Below are positions 47,521 through 59,273 of a DNA stretch of 64,000 bases, piece after piece; the stretch's first letter is position 1, and every line of letters starts with the position of its first letter. The translations under genes and the position numbers were made by a program. Source of the DNA: Symsagittifera roscoffensis (taxonomy: Eukaryota > Xenacoelomorpha > Acoela > Convolutidae); NCBI RefSeq assembly GCF_963678635.1, contig NC_087066.1:766201-830200 (forward strand), read 5' to 3'. Under the pieces are notes generated by a model. The model did not search any database and was not told the origin of the DNA. It worked only from the letters and a program-made list of their open reading frames with translations.

Positions 47521-50280
47521 GATAAAAAGAGAATGAAATTCATCAACAAATAGCTGAGAAACTATTAAGGACAAAATGATCAATCACAAACTAATTCACG
47601 ACAATTCAATTACAAAAGTATTAGCTCAACACCGAAATAATATTTTACCAAATTACCAAAATAACACGCTCTTCGTGAACTAACACAACTATACTCCTTT
47701 ACAGGTCTAAAATTTGTCCACGATATTTCAGATGATAATTATTAACAAATTCAAGATATAAATTGTTCAACACAATTATTAGAATAAAAAAATAAAGAAA
47801 CAAAAAACACCCCACCAAAAACTCAAGAAAACAGTAATCAACAAATACCTCTCAAAGACAAAGACAAAGGAAAAATCTCGCATCAGAAGAAAAAATTTTA
47901 CCACATGAAACACAAGAAAAATCACAACAACGCAATCATCATGACTCCGAAGTCAACCACGGGAAAATTACAAAAACTTCCATCACACAATCTAAAATAT
48001 TAGAGAGTTTTGAACTTCAGAAACCCCTTTCCAATTATTTAATCATTTTGAAACATTTCAAATTTGACCAAATGTTCTTCTTAAATCCATAATTCATGTT
48101 AAAAAAATTTGAAATACTAGTTTAAATTCAGCCAATCAGAATCTATTTCAACATTACCACCGCTGACATCATTTCGTTAGCGGCCACATTGCTCACTTCA
48201 AACAGATATGAAACTACAAGTTGAAGACCTCCAGGTAAAAAATAAGCAACGCGCTCTTATCTGACAATTGAACTAAACAAAATCGAAATTTTACGACCCT
48301 CCCCTATCAACCAGTACAAAAAGCAACCAAATTTTCTCGAGTTACACTCCACAATTCCCCCAAGCAAAAAAATTAAACGAGCCTGGAGAATATATTCGAC
48401 AAGATCAATTAGCCTAAAGTAAGTATAACTCCTAAAAACCTCTAATCATCTGATATATAAAAACAAACTAGTAAGCTCATTCCTAGACCTCCAGACTTGC
48501 CATCACCAAGAATAGCCCATATCCCACCCATTTGTGAAAAATCAATATAAAATTCGACCACACGCAGTTTTTCATTCGGATTTAAAAAAGTTCGAACGAA
48601 CGAATACTTTCTCAAAGGCTTTTCTCACAAACAGTTCAACTTCTCAAGACAAAAATTCACTTTTTTTCACCTTTCTTATTATCCTTATTCTGACAAACTG
48701 TAAATGTAAAACAGGCAAAAATCACCTTTGCACTCGCCAAAATCCTCTTAATCAATTTCAAAGAAAAAAAAATTAAAAAACAAAGATTTCATTCATAAAA
48801 TCAAAAATAATTCAAACATTTCAAAATTGCTAATCAACAACCAACTTAACAATCCCCACCAACTACGACATCCCAGGTACTTCCAGCAACACCAACGTCC
48901 ATTCAAATAAATCAACCCCAGCATCAACACACATTTCATTTCAAGAAAACCTCTACACATTTGGAGAAAGACACGCGTTACTATCAGATCGTTTGACACC
49001 TGTAGTACGCCATGCACCTCTAAGCGAACCGTAATACGAACCAACATACAGCATCTATCGTTCTCTCCAACGAGACCTTAACAGAACAAGACATCTTAGT
49101 CAAAGCCAGAAGCAAACATGCACAATAGATAGACAAATAATCCATCCCAGACGAAATTTAATTTTACAAACACACAATTCATTTTAACATACCCTCATTA
49201 CCATCCCCACTTCCTCTCGATCTTTCCAGTAACACAATTCAAAGTACCCCCCACCATTACAAACAATTTCACAGCAAAGTACTCCAAACATTCCATCGGA
49301 ATACTCAGGATCAACCCCCACATCTGAAAAATCGTGAATTTTAACACTAATTGAAAACCGTTTAACAATAAGTCAAATTCCAACTACAACATTTCCACTA
49401 AATTTTTCTACAAATTTATATGATAGATATATAGAGTTCTTATTCAACAAAATACCTCTACGATTAGATTGGAATACATTCGTAGCAACCCTCCTTTATT
49501 TAGTCAGCATCTTAATAGCAGTAGATTACATACTTGGGCATTCAACAAACTGCAATACAGACAGGATATTCACAAAGACATACAAGAACACAATATAAAA
49601 AATTCTTACAGTAGACAATTTAACACTTAAATTTGAAATAAAAGTAATATTAAAAAAATTAGTACATCACCCTCTACCCTAGCTCCATCAATTAAAACAG
49701 CTCAATCATTACCTCCCCCATTTATCACAACAGAACTATCTATAAATACAAAAAATACACTTAGATACATCAATTCAAAAACCCATATTCGGGACTATCC
49801 TACACATGTATCTTTGAATAGTTTTGTCCAAACTCTTTTCTCCCTTTGTTCTTTTAGAACCAACTTCACATCAAAATCCTTCCCTTCGAACAGGACAACA
49901 AGATTTATTATTTACGCAAAATGATTGTGAAGAAAATGAACAAAAAACATAACATAAATACGCCATAATTTAACTAACTCAATGCAAATCAGAACCACAA
50001 GAAAGAAAAACAACATATATAGCAGCAACACTTTATTTGAAGCCGCGATCTACAACCATAACAGGGTATTAAATCACAGCGCAATTTTCAGATGAAAAAG
50101 TTTATTGTTCCCAAGTCTCAAAAATAAACATAAAAAGACTCAATCACGAATCTATCTAAAAAAGCAACATTCAACAATTTTTACATCTTAACCCCAACGA
50201 CTGTAAAAACGAACTAAAACGATTAAAATTAATCACAAAAAAGGAACAAATCAAAAATTGGTAAAGTTTTAAATTTTTTC
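47521..50280 (+). pseudogene. Post-pol region, possible envelope remnant
   Basis: A-rich plus-strand DNA with short frames only. Two hydrophobic segments stand out. FFTFLIILILTNC, in the 80-codon frame at 48534-48776, could be a signal peptide. TFVATLLYLVSILIAVDYIL near 49469-49528, followed by Cys and basic residues, could be a membrane anchor. A secretory segment and a C-terminal anchor downstream of pol would fit an env-like third ORF, as in retrovirus-like Gypsy elements. There is no recognisable fusion peptide or cleavage site that I can rely on. No 3' LTR was identified. Confidence 0.35.
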
Positions 50281-50468
50281 AGATCTGCACACCACGTAGA
50301 ACTTGAAAAATACCAAGGTCATATAGAATTAGATGATAAATATCTCTTCCACGGCGCACACAGACGAATAGTTTGTGAACTACGCGATAAGTATTGGATA
50401 CCACACATCGGAAAAAATAAGCTTTTTAATTGTAAGCAGACACACAAAAAAGATATCAAGAAAAATTG
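50281..50468 (+). pseudogene. BEL/Pao-like integrase zinc-binding fragment
   Basis: A 62-codon plus-strand frame contains YQGHIELDD, then FHGAHRRIVCELRDKYWIP (50347-50403), then CKQTH. The order His-Gly, a basic helix, LR-x2-YWIP and a Cys-x2-x pair matches the N-terminal zinc-binding domain of retroelement integrases. The W-I-P ending is more typical of BEL/Pao than of Ty3/Gypsy. The second His/Cys positions are degenerate, and a stop follows at about 50467. It is unlikely to belong to the element at 44-47.5 kb, which already has its own integrase. Confidence 0.55.
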
Positions 50469-50565
50469 ATTTTCGATTGAAAAAATATTCTAGAAAAAGT
50501 TTAGTTAAAACGAGGCTTAAAAGACGACACAATAATAAATCAAGTATTACGCTTACCTTGCAAAA

Positions 50566-50949
50566 ATGACCATGGTAGTGTTTAGTTTGCTGAAAATTTA
50601 TATACCACCTTTCAAGTTGCAAAGCAAAATTTCACGCAAAAAGATACAATTTCATCAAAAATTTTTCATTGAATCAATTCTCTTTGAAAAGGTAAACCCT
50701 GATAAATTAAGATCTAACAGGAATCGAAAAAACATCGACGAAATAGATGAAAAACTGACACGTTTTCAAACCTATCCCGAAACAAAAGTCGCCTGCAGCA
50801 ATAATACTCCACTTTACAAAACACAATTTTCAGAATTTATTGTCGAATACGAAACAGATTTTGACAAGAAAACAGGAAAATTATTATTTAAGCCAACTCA
50901 AACGTACCCAAATCATGGCGACGAAAACTCAAAAATCCCACACTTTTGA
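50566..50949 (+). CDS. Unidentified 127-codon ORF, likely retroelement remnant
   Basis: An open frame from ATG to TGA without internal stops. The N-terminal half is basic (KLQSKISRKKIQFHQ), and the C-terminal half is mixed and polar (YETDFDKKTGKLLFKPTQTY). I do not recognise a domain. It lies 100 bp after the BEL/Pao-like fragment on the same strand and has the same A-rich codon use, so it may be part of that element's decayed polyprotein. A host exon is possible but unsupported. Confidence 0.3.
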   Translation: MTMVVFSLLKIYIPPFKLQSKISRKKIQFHQKFFIESILFEKVNPDKLRSNRNRKNIDEIDEKLTRFQTYPETKVACSNNTPLYKTQFSEFIVEYETDFDKKTGKLLFKPTQTYPNHGDENSKIPHF

Positions 50950-51289
50950 AAAATACAGGAAATACTGGTAGAAAACTTCGTCCACAAGATAAAGGCTGCA
51001 CACGTTTACAAGAACTATCACTCATATATAGTACTTACTGTGGCGCAATCCTTTATGACATCCACTTAGATATGAAATTGGTTATACAATAAGCAGAACT
51101 TTTTTAAAAATTGTCATCATCAGCATTAGAAGCACTTCATCACTTATGTGAGCTGAACGAACACAAATCTTACAATCACTTGCACCAGCAGTATTAAAAA
51201 TACCTTTAATACTAACCCCAAATAACTGCGAAAATTTTTTTTATAATCAGAATATATATTTGTAATTAACAGCAAGAATAAAAAAAGTG
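50950..51289. other. No gene seen
   Basis: AT-rich plus-strand DNA with short frames, such as SALEALHHLCELNEHKSYN near 51121 with a neighbouring stop. It reads like continuing decay of the upstream coding region. No RNA gene or repeat was found. Confidence 0.4.
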
Positions 51290-51677
51290 TCCTTGGTTCT
51301 TTTACTACGGGAATTAGCAACAAGTATTGGCAGCAAACGCCCAACAAGAATTGGCAACAAGGGAAATAAAACAGAAAGTGAAGCTCGAACTAGAAAACGA
51401 GAGAACTCAAGAGCAGCTCTTGCTACGTTCGAACCTGGTCCAACAGGAAATCTGTCGTATGGAGAAATAAAGCCTGTCATTGCTAGATAAAATGGTGCAG
51501 GTCACACCACAAGCGATGCGGATGCTGGGTGGGTTGTTGGAGAGAGAAGTGACTAGAGATGACCCCGAATGGGCAGCAGCCATGGCATCGCTGACAGTCA
51601 GTGAGAAGACACGGATAGGCTGTTTCGATGGAATTGGCATCTTTGATGGATTAACAGTGCTAATCGTTGCAATTTGA
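51290..51677 (+). pseudogene. Unidentified coding remnant with coiled coil
   Basis: In one plus frame, about 40 codons (51310-51470) read as a charged, Gln/Glu/Lys-rich heptad-like stretch (KQKVKLELENERTQEQL), ending in a stop. In the next frame a 65-codon piece (51480-51677; MLGGLLEREVTRDDPEW) continues. Base composition is less A-rich than upstream, and a diverged inverted relative of the second piece lies at 53120-53275 on the minus strand. That two copies share alignable protein-like sequence supports a real ancestral gene. The family is not recognised. Confidence 0.4.
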
Positions 51678-52294
51678 CGAATTGGGAGAGCTTAATTTCG
51701 AGTGACGAAGGACGAAGTGATTTTTTTAAAGTTCGTTTGAAAATAAAGACACGTCGCGACATTGAAAGTTCGAGAACAATGAAAACCGCGAAAATCAGAA
51801 CAGACCATTTTTCGCTAGAAAACAGCAACATTGTTTGAAATAAATTTTGCTGATTTGTTGCTGATTGGACAGTCCCGATAGTGAAGAAAAGACGTGAGGA
51901 CTGTATTGAAATTACGATCGAGACTGTCCAAATTGTAATGATTCTAGTTGTAAAACCGTTACCGAACAATTCCTGAAAATTCGGAGGGATATCGGGAGGA
52001 TTTTACCACCCTTCATGAAAGACGACAAGACCGCTCTTCGTCCGGATTCGAGAATCCGGATGGGTCTCGGGAAGAAACTGAAACTCTATTTTTTTAAAGC
52101 TTTCGGCTACCGGATATGTCCTGAAATGAACTAAATAACATCAAAATTCGTTTTCACATAATGAGAAGCTAGGAGTTGAGGTAAAAGTTTGGTCCATCTC
52201 CGATGGATATGATGATTTTCATCTACTGAACAAAAACAATAGTAATAGAATAAATAAGTAGTAGCCCTGTTTTTAGGAGTGACCTCGTGGTCTG
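51490..52294 (+). repeat. Left arm of an inverted duplication
   Basis: The segment aligns with the reverse complement of 52535-53275. Strong stretches are AAGACCGCTCTTCGTCCGGA (near 52028) against its counterpart near 52785; CTACTGAACAAAAACAATA (52224) against 52595; GAAGCTAGGAGTTGAGG (52165) against 52645; and TTTGACGAATTGGGAG (51675) against 53082. Between these the arms are diverged, so the duplication is old. Confidence 0.8.
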
Positions 52295-52534
52295 TGTAAT
52301 TTTTGCTCGGAAGTACATATCGACGAAAAATAAAGCTACGTTATAAAACGACTGGCTAGCGTTTAAACACAGCTCTACATGCTTTACACCGTATCTGTCT
52401 AAGTCAGTTCTTTTTGTGGTCCTTTTTATCATCGAGTCGACAAAAAAATTACTGTTTCCGGCTTCGACCAGAACGCTCAGAGTAACTCAAACACATGCGA
52501 AAAATAGTAAGTCATGGCTGGGTCTCAGTATCCC

Positions 52535-53275
52535 CAGACCACTATTCCACTTCTAACAACAGGGCTACTACTTTTATATCACGATTGTTTTTGTTCAGTA
52601 GATAGAAATCATCTTTCCCATTGGAGATGGAATAACCCTTTCCCTCAACTCCTAGCTTTTCAAATTCTGAGAATGAATTTGGTATTAATAAAATACAACT
52701 CAAGACATTGGGAAGCTAAAAGTTGTTAAAATCACGAGTTACAGTCCTCTCGCGAGACCCTATCGGATTTTGAATCCGGACGAAGAGCTGTCTTGTCTCT
52801 TTCCGGAAAGCTGGTCTCGTCGTTCCAACATCCTTTCTGATTCTCGGGAATTGCTTTGTAACAATTGTAGCTGCACAATCGTTATATCTCGGAATAGTCC
52901 TAAATTACTATATTTCCTCAGTTCGTCATTGTTTTTTGTCCGACTTTTCTGGATCTCAGAATATTGTTGTTCTGTCTTTTCGCAGTTTTCAGTTGTCGCC
53001 AAACATAAAATCGTTACGTGACTATCACACCCTAATCAAAAACTTAAAGATTAACATATCACACCAAATTGACCACTCCCAATTCGTCAAACTGAACGAC
53101 TAACACCGTTATTGCGCTAAAAGCGCCAATTTTTTCGTTCAGCTGCTATAACAAAAGTTCTAATTCGAAATGCATTTTGATAAACTGGTCGAATGTCACA
53201 TACTCCCCGAACAGCCCGGTCAATGTCCTATTGAGTCTCGTAGTCTTCATCAAAATGGTACAGTGCCATTGAACA
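52535..53275 (-). repeat. Right arm of an inverted duplication
   Basis: Mirror of 51490-52294 across a 240-bp spacer (52295-52534). On the minus strand it contains an open 80-codon frame (52760-53002) rich in Gln, Glu and Lys (CEKTEQQYSEIQK), likely coiled coil. It also contains part of a 74-codon frame (53146-53370) whose LTGLFGEYVTFDQF region corresponds to LGGLLEREVTRDDPE in the left arm. No terminal repeats or target duplication were found at the arm ends, so I cannot call it a foldback transposon. Confidence 0.75.
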
Positions 53276-53777
53276 GAAGATACAAAATGCATGTAATCCC
53301 TTTTATTCTCATTACTTATCGACCCACTGCATAATACAAATCGCATCATAGCCTTCCAAATTTTTTTCACTAATCAGCACTTTTAGAGGATATGTTTTAA
53401 AATAAAACTTCTTTTTTGTTTTTTAACGCCAATGTACCGACTTAAAGCTTTTTCTCCTAGGTCTAAAAAGTGTCGGGACGCAGGACGATCCTGCCAACCA
53501 ACAAACTAAAATTAGCCTACTATTCTTCTTCAAAAATCACCTAAAAGCTTTCTTTCATTCATTTTCAATTCCAAGCTTAGTTGCTTAGTTTCTCATTTGA
53601 GTTTTTCTCACATAAACTCCCTTGTTAACTTCTTTGTTTTCTTCTTTTTTTGTCGTTAAGAAGTTCTAAAAAATCTGAATTTTTCTAATCTTTCTCATTT
53701 TTTTTGCATCTTAATTTTTGGCTAATTGTTTATGCTCCATCTCCTCCTCCTGAGACATTGACTCCGCACTTTCAGTC
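53276..53777. other. Degenerate DNA, no gene called
   Basis: Only the end of a 74-codon minus frame enters from the left. The rest is T-rich and low in complexity (TTTCTCATTTGAGTTTTTCT-type strings around 53580-53720). It joins the inverted duplication to the minus-strand polyprotein remnant. Confidence 0.4.
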
Positions 53778-55897
53778 TCAGTGTCTTGCAACACGTCGGT
53801 AGCTATTCTGACTTTGTTGGAAGCAGTCCTCCAACACTTCTGCTCTTCTACCCTTTGTTTGTATCGAGGTAGAGGATCGACGCTCGTGTCCCTGTTTCTG
53901 CAGAAGGTGGCACAACTTCACGTTTCTTTCTAGGTCTTCCTTCAACATCTCTTCTCTTTCTATCCTATCAAATTCATTTGTTCTGGATGTCTTTTTCACT
54001 GCAGTGGTCACAAAAGCCTGAAAACTCCTGCTCCAATGTCCAGCTGATACGCACTCTACACCCTGCTGTGCTTCGACATATGCTTGATGGCATACTTGTT
54101 AATCCATGCACTGATCTTGGCTCTAAACATTTGCATGATTGGTCTCCTGGCTCAAATTTTCTTCACTTCCATAGTAAAATTCCAGATTTTGACCACTGTC
54201 TCAAAAAGATCTAAACCTTTTAGACAATCCAATTCTTGTAATTGTTCTCTCGTAGGCGTCTCCTGTCGATTGTTCTCCTTCACATGAGCTTCCAGCTATT
54301 TATTTGCCATCATAACTCCTGCTATCACTATCTTTATTGGCTGTGATGAATCTGGTAAACCCATGGAGAGCAGCTCTCCTGAGTCGCAAATCAACGCCAG
54401 ATTACTGTGCCCGGGATACCACCATGCGTGTAGCAAGCAATGGCAACTGAACTCATCATGTGTCAACATGATGCTCCTCCAATTACGCTTTTCCGACGCT
54501 TCCAGTAGTGGTTCCACTTATATCATTACTCGGTGGACTTCGTCAATTTCATCTACTGCGTTGTAATCGTTGCTCTTGATTCTTTCTGCTTTTGTCTTTC
54601 AAAATCACTAAAGTTCCCACTAGCGTATCCCATGAAAATCTTCACCACTATCGGCTCCAACTCTTTTTTGGTTCTTTCTGGGGCTGCTGCAAACATCTTA
54701 CATAGAAACTCGTAGGACTTCTCGGGTTCTCTCAGGATTTTGGCACACGTGTTCAACGCTGGTACCGATATTTCTTCTACTATGAATCGAACGAAACAGG
54801 GAGCGTCTATCCCCTTCGCACACGCTACTGCCGCTCTTTCTTGGGCCGTTAGGTCTCTTATACTCGTCATCAAGATCACTTTTCTTCTTTCGACCTTTTT
54901 CTTTCTTCCGAATCGTACTCTTGCTTCGTCAGTCCAGTCATGCACCAAGCTAACCTAAGTTGTAGCTCCGTTCTCACGTAAAGTATCGCTATCAGAGCGT
55001 GTATTTTTGTAGTGGTTCTCACTTCTTCTTTAAAACGTCGTAGCAACACCGCTCTCCATGTTAGGCTCACTACTTGGTCAATCGTTTTCGCATGCATTTC
55101 AGAGGAGACCAGAGTTCCGTACGCCTTCTGCTTCATGGTCGTGTCTTGTATCATCGTCTCCAGGTAACATTCCATGGCGCCTTTGTTTTCTAGAGCAATT
55201 AGATGTCCTCTAGCCGAGTTTCTATATTCCACCATCTCCATGTATCCACCAGTGGGTTAGTTAACCGAGACGGTTTCTGATACTGTCAATCTCTTATACT
55301 CCACTGAGACTAGCTGTCTTCCAACGCTTCCCTTACCATGGTTCATGGAAGATGGTTTGAAATCTAGTAGGGTACTGTATCCACATTGGCTAAGTTTTTC
55401 CATTTCTAATGTCGCTCCAGTCAGAGTGCGGTCACTCCTCTTTGTTTTATAACTGGCTGCTCTTAGTCCTGCCAAGTGGATGGGCGGCACCATCTTTACA
55501 TAAGTCAACTTTCTATCTGTGCCAGGCAATCTATCATCGCCTCGTCCCATATCCATGCTTCTTCGACACGCTTCCGCTTGTCCGAATTGACAGCTTTTAG
55601 TGACATTTCAGAGTCTACCTTCGTTTTTCCAGCTTTCCTCAATGCCACTTTGCTGTCAATTTTCATTTTCATATCGTTAATCTTGTCAATCACCAATTTC
55701 GATCGCATTGTTCCTTTTCGGGTTCTTGACAGGTATACTATTCCATTGCTGCCTTCTTGCTGCGCGGCCTTTATGGGAGAATTCGCTTCACTTTCGTCAG
55801 TAGCCGAATCGATTAACAACTCGCTCAACCTCCTCTCGCATTCTTCCAACTTGTCGAGGACCTCTCGCATCAAGGGTCCGTTGAGGCCTGTCTTCAA
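53778..55897 (-). pseudogene. Giant minus-strand polyprotein remnant, C-terminal third
   Basis: Seven overlapping or consecutive minus frames read as one decayed coding region (55505-55897, 55257-55556, 54876-55241, 54553-54948, 54296-54517, 53778-54011). Segments overlap at frameshifts: around 54900, TRLTKQEYDSEE-type text in one frame is replaced by DWTDEARVRFG in another. Contents are mostly alpha-helical and charged: a coiled-coil stretch (LDKLEECERRLSELLID, near 55850), an Ala/Lys-rich helical block (LTAQERAAVACAKGIDA), and a basic C-terminal part (IEREEMLKEDLERNVK). No enzyme motif is recognised. The GC-balanced codon use differs from the A-rich plus-strand element. Structural or Gag-like function is a guess. 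Confidence 0.55.
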
Positions 55898-55900
55898 AAT

Positions 55901-57170
55901 TTACTGGGTACCATAGCACTGAACTACAGTCCAGACCTCTTTTATGAAGGCAACTACTCTGTCTATATTACATCCCGTTTTGTTCTCGTGGTCTCTATGG
56001 TGAACTTCCCACTCCTTTTCTGGTAAAGTTCCCAAGAAAGGTACTCTAGCAACAGTGCCTTCTATCCTTCTTCTCCTCGGAGATTCCAGGAGTTTTTTTT
56101 CGATAGTCTTAGAATTGCCAGGAGAGCTGCTCTTCATCAATTTTCTGTTTGAATCCCTAAAGGCTGACGGAGGTACCAGTGTGGAAGTTCATCCTCTGCT
56201 GGCTCAACCGTTCCTTCTAACATTCCCCTCTCGACTTCGAAGTCCTCTAGGAAATCGAAATCCATGCTTGACATCCCACCTAACGAAGGTCTAAAGTCAT
56301 CCCTTCCTGCCTGATCCGATGAACTCGAAGGGCCTTGCTCTTCATTCCCGGTTCCGTTTGGAAACTTCGTTATGACTAGCCTGGCAGCTGACTTGTCTTC
56401 TTCTTCTCCGTGATTTATCTTGATTTCTTCAGAGCCGAATGGCGCTAGTGCAGTCCATGTCAACAGACTCCCGCTCATCGTCATTTCTGGCTACACGTTC
56501 ATCACAATTAGCGCGGCTTCCTGCACGTTAACCTTGCCTCTCATGATCATTGGCGCCAGTTCCAATTTCGCCCACTCTTTTTCAAGTTTTCCGGGTTTCA
56601 GAGTGGCTGTATTGATGATCCGCCTCCTCGTTGATTCATCCGTGTACGCAAACTGCGTGTATTGCATCACGGCAGCGTTCCTGCCCACGAAGCACGGTCC
56701 AGCGTCTCGGAGAACTTCGCAATCCTTCTCTCATTCGTTTCAAAGGCCCTCAATCTGGGAGCTTGTACTACGGAGTCTGCACCGAGCAACATCCTTCTGT
56801 TCACGGGGAATTCTGGCATCTCCTCTGGCAGCTTCTTGTAGTCGCCCCAGCCTTTTGTCTCCTCTCTCACTTTGTGGTACGAGGCCATCAACCGAGGATA
56901 TCTTGCTTATTCTCCATTCGTCTTGTTATAAGGCCTCAAGTTCCAGAGTTTCGGGAACACTTCAATATGTCCTCTGTCTACTTCACCCGTTCGGTCACGG
57001 AAATGATCTTCAAAGTTTTTTGCTGTCATTTCTGGCTCTGATATCTTCGCGAGCAGCGAATCCTCGCTCATCAATTCTCTCAACACATTTTGCTCACACT
57101 AGTTGAGTGCGCTCACATCCACTGCTGAGATAAGGTTCAGGTGCAACACCGACCTTCTATATACTTGACG
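55901..57170 (-). pseudogene. Giant minus-strand polyprotein remnant, middle part 2
   Basis: Minus frames at 55901-56140, 56137-56484, 56491-56688 and 56667-56891 continue the same coding stretch. Overlap positions such as 56670-56690 show frame switching. The text moves from a polar part (KVREETKGWGDYKKLPEEMP) to an acidic linker (MDFDFLEDFEVERG, about 56245). A 228-codon plus-strand frame runs opposite (56420-57106) but is Ser/Leu-rich antisense. No domain recognised. Confidence 0.5.
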
Positions 57171-58500
57171 TCAGGGAACGCGAATGTCACTGCAGGACCG
57201 TATATCACTGTCACAAATTCCGTGGTTCCTCTCATTAACGCTAGAGGATCGGTTCTCATATAGGCTCAAATCAGTTAATAGGGGCATGCCTCGTGCATGA
57301 CGTCGCACATCTTCTTCATTCTCAATCGTTTTGTCTTCTCCTGTCACAAAGCGATTCTGTTGTAGAACGTATTCGATTAGGGTATGTCTCAGATCCCTTA
57401 ATGGGTCCATGAGTCAGCGGATCTCTTCTTATCAAATCTCCTAACGTTTTCTCTCATTTGTTCAGGATAGCGGGTCAGATTCATCAATCCTTCCAAGTTC
57501 CCATGGCTGATCGGGATTAGCGTCAGGAGTCATTTTGGGACATATTTTGCTCACACCAGTCGCAGGTTCTGTACTCCCTCCATGAGCAGAAGCACTGGTC
57601 CTTCCACGAAATTCTCTGCTCCAAACGTCACGAACAACGCCACAATCACTACTATCGATAGTTTTGTTACTGCTTGGAGGAACTCTTTTATCAAGTATCG
57701 AAAGAGTCCGGGGTAGACTTTCGCCAGGAAGGACACGGTTCTTCCTTCTCCTAACCCTTCTAACATGCTGTCAGTTCTGTCGTAGCCTTCTTCTCCCCAT
57801 ATAATTCTTGAACTCAGTTGACTTTTCCTCCGCATTCTCCACTAAGTTCAACTCCTCCATCAGATAGGCACGAATCTTCTTGATCATCGCCGGGCTTCGC
57901 TCGAAAGCGTCCGCGCCCAATGCTGCTACTCGCAAAACCATCGCATCCAGTGAGCTCTCGTTTCTTTGTAGTTCTGCCTATTCTTTCCTTCCTCCTTTAT
58001 CTCCATTCCTCTGAAGCATAAGTCATTGGACATTGCCTCTATCACTCGATGTTCATGGTTAATTCCTGGATTTAGCTTGAGCTGCACGCTGAAATTGGAC
58101 CGTTCCAACGCCAACACCTCAATCAGTACTAGCATATTTAGCGAAAGGTCCTTGAATACTCTCATGGCGTTTGAGATATCCGACCATACTGCCGGCAATT
58201 CTGCCCTAGGTGGTATCGGTTTCTTCGCTTCCATTTCACGGTTCGGAGCAGATTTGATCACATCATACTTTCGTTCAGAGACTAACGCCACCATCGCGTA
58301 CACGAATTTCAATCCAACCGGGAGATGTGCAAATCCCACAGACAACGCAAATACCGCCTTGGTGTCATGTTTGTGAATGCTCTTTTCAGTGCATCCGTTA
58401 TCTCTACCATTGATTCCAGAATGTCTTTAATTTCTGGCCATACTGCATCTTCCGCCGTTTTCGCCGCCACAAAAATCTTGGCCTTCCTCATTTTCACTTT
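57171..58500 (-). pseudogene. Giant minus-strand polyprotein remnant, middle part 1
   Basis: Minus frames 58309-58497, 57926-58345, 57551-57835 and 57171-57410 follow each other with frameshifts. They show a helical region (WSDISNAMRVFKDLSLNM, about 58170), a hydrophobic stretch (AVTKLSIVVIVALFVTFG, about 57640) that could be a membrane or core helix, and a segment ending PLRDLRHTLIEYVLQ. Part of 57180-57270 reads better in a second frame (TTEFVTVIYGPAVTFAFPD). No family recognised. Confidence 0.5.
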
Positions 58501-58669
58501 ATCGTACGCTGCAAAAATGGTCTCGTCCTTTTGAATCTTTAGTTCACCATATCTCTCAACATGCCTTCTTGGGCTACTTGCCTTGGGAAAGCTCTTTCTT
58601 TCAAGTGAGATAGAGGTGCTCGCACTTGCTTAAATACTTTTACATGCTGCCCTACTGGTGCTCTGGTCG

Positions 58670-59254
58670 TCAGAAATTTCCTGGTTTTTTTTCTCGATTC
58701 CCTTCATTGTTGTTCATTCTAAAGTCTTGCAAAGATCTGGCGTTCACTGGACCCATGATAATATTTGAGGGCAGTCCCTCAAGATCAGCGAATCGTAGGG
58801 CCATCGTGGAGCTAAAGTTGATGCCAGCTGTTATCAACCAGTCCACGGCCACGATCGAGTATAGCCTGGTTACAGAGAGCTTAGCTCCATTCAGCATCTT
58901 CATCCTATCGGCTGCAAACTTCGCCATTTGAAGGTTCAATTTCATCAATTCTTGTTTGTAGACTTGCCAGGGGGAAGGTATTGGTCTCGACCACATAAGC
59001 GAACTTTTGTCTGGTCGTCGCTCTTCTCGGCTTGTACTCGTTTTCGCTGACCTCGAGGTGCCTGACGTCGTATCCGTTGTCGAGTTAACAGGTCCTAATC
59101 TCCTCAGCTGATGAATTGTCCTTCTCACTGGCACTTCGCCCAGACGATCCAGAACGTCAGTTCTTTGCCCCGGCTCACTGGTGCTCTGTGGCACCTGTGG
59201 CACTGGTGGCACTGCTGGGACTACTCCCAGACGTGTCTCTAGATTAGAATGCAC
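58670..59254 (-). pseudogene. Polyprotein segment just after the SGNH-like domain
   Basis: A 194-codon frame that begins with a Pro/Val/Thr-rich linker (VPAVPPVPQVPQSTSEPGQR), followed by a Ser/Thr/Arg-rich basic patch (TSTSREERRPDK). Then comes a compact region with WSRPIPSPWQVYKQELMKLN, LYSIVAVDWLI and ALRFADLEGLPSN. The linker followed by a folded region is what one expects between domains of a multi-domain polyprotein. The frame ends at a stop near 58670 and coding resumes in another frame. Confidence 0.55.
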
Positions 59255-59273
59255 AAAGGTCGAAATCAGCGGT

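Noticed and set aside
52013-52812. Typical foldback transposon
   Set aside because: The arms contain gene-like sequence, and I could not find terminal repeats or target duplications at the outer ends. It is kept only as an inverted duplication.
56420-57106. 228-codon plus-strand open frame
   Set aside because: It is opposite the minus-strand polyprotein, Ser/Leu-rich and without any domain. The minus strand shows the consistent coding text, so this is an antisense shadow.
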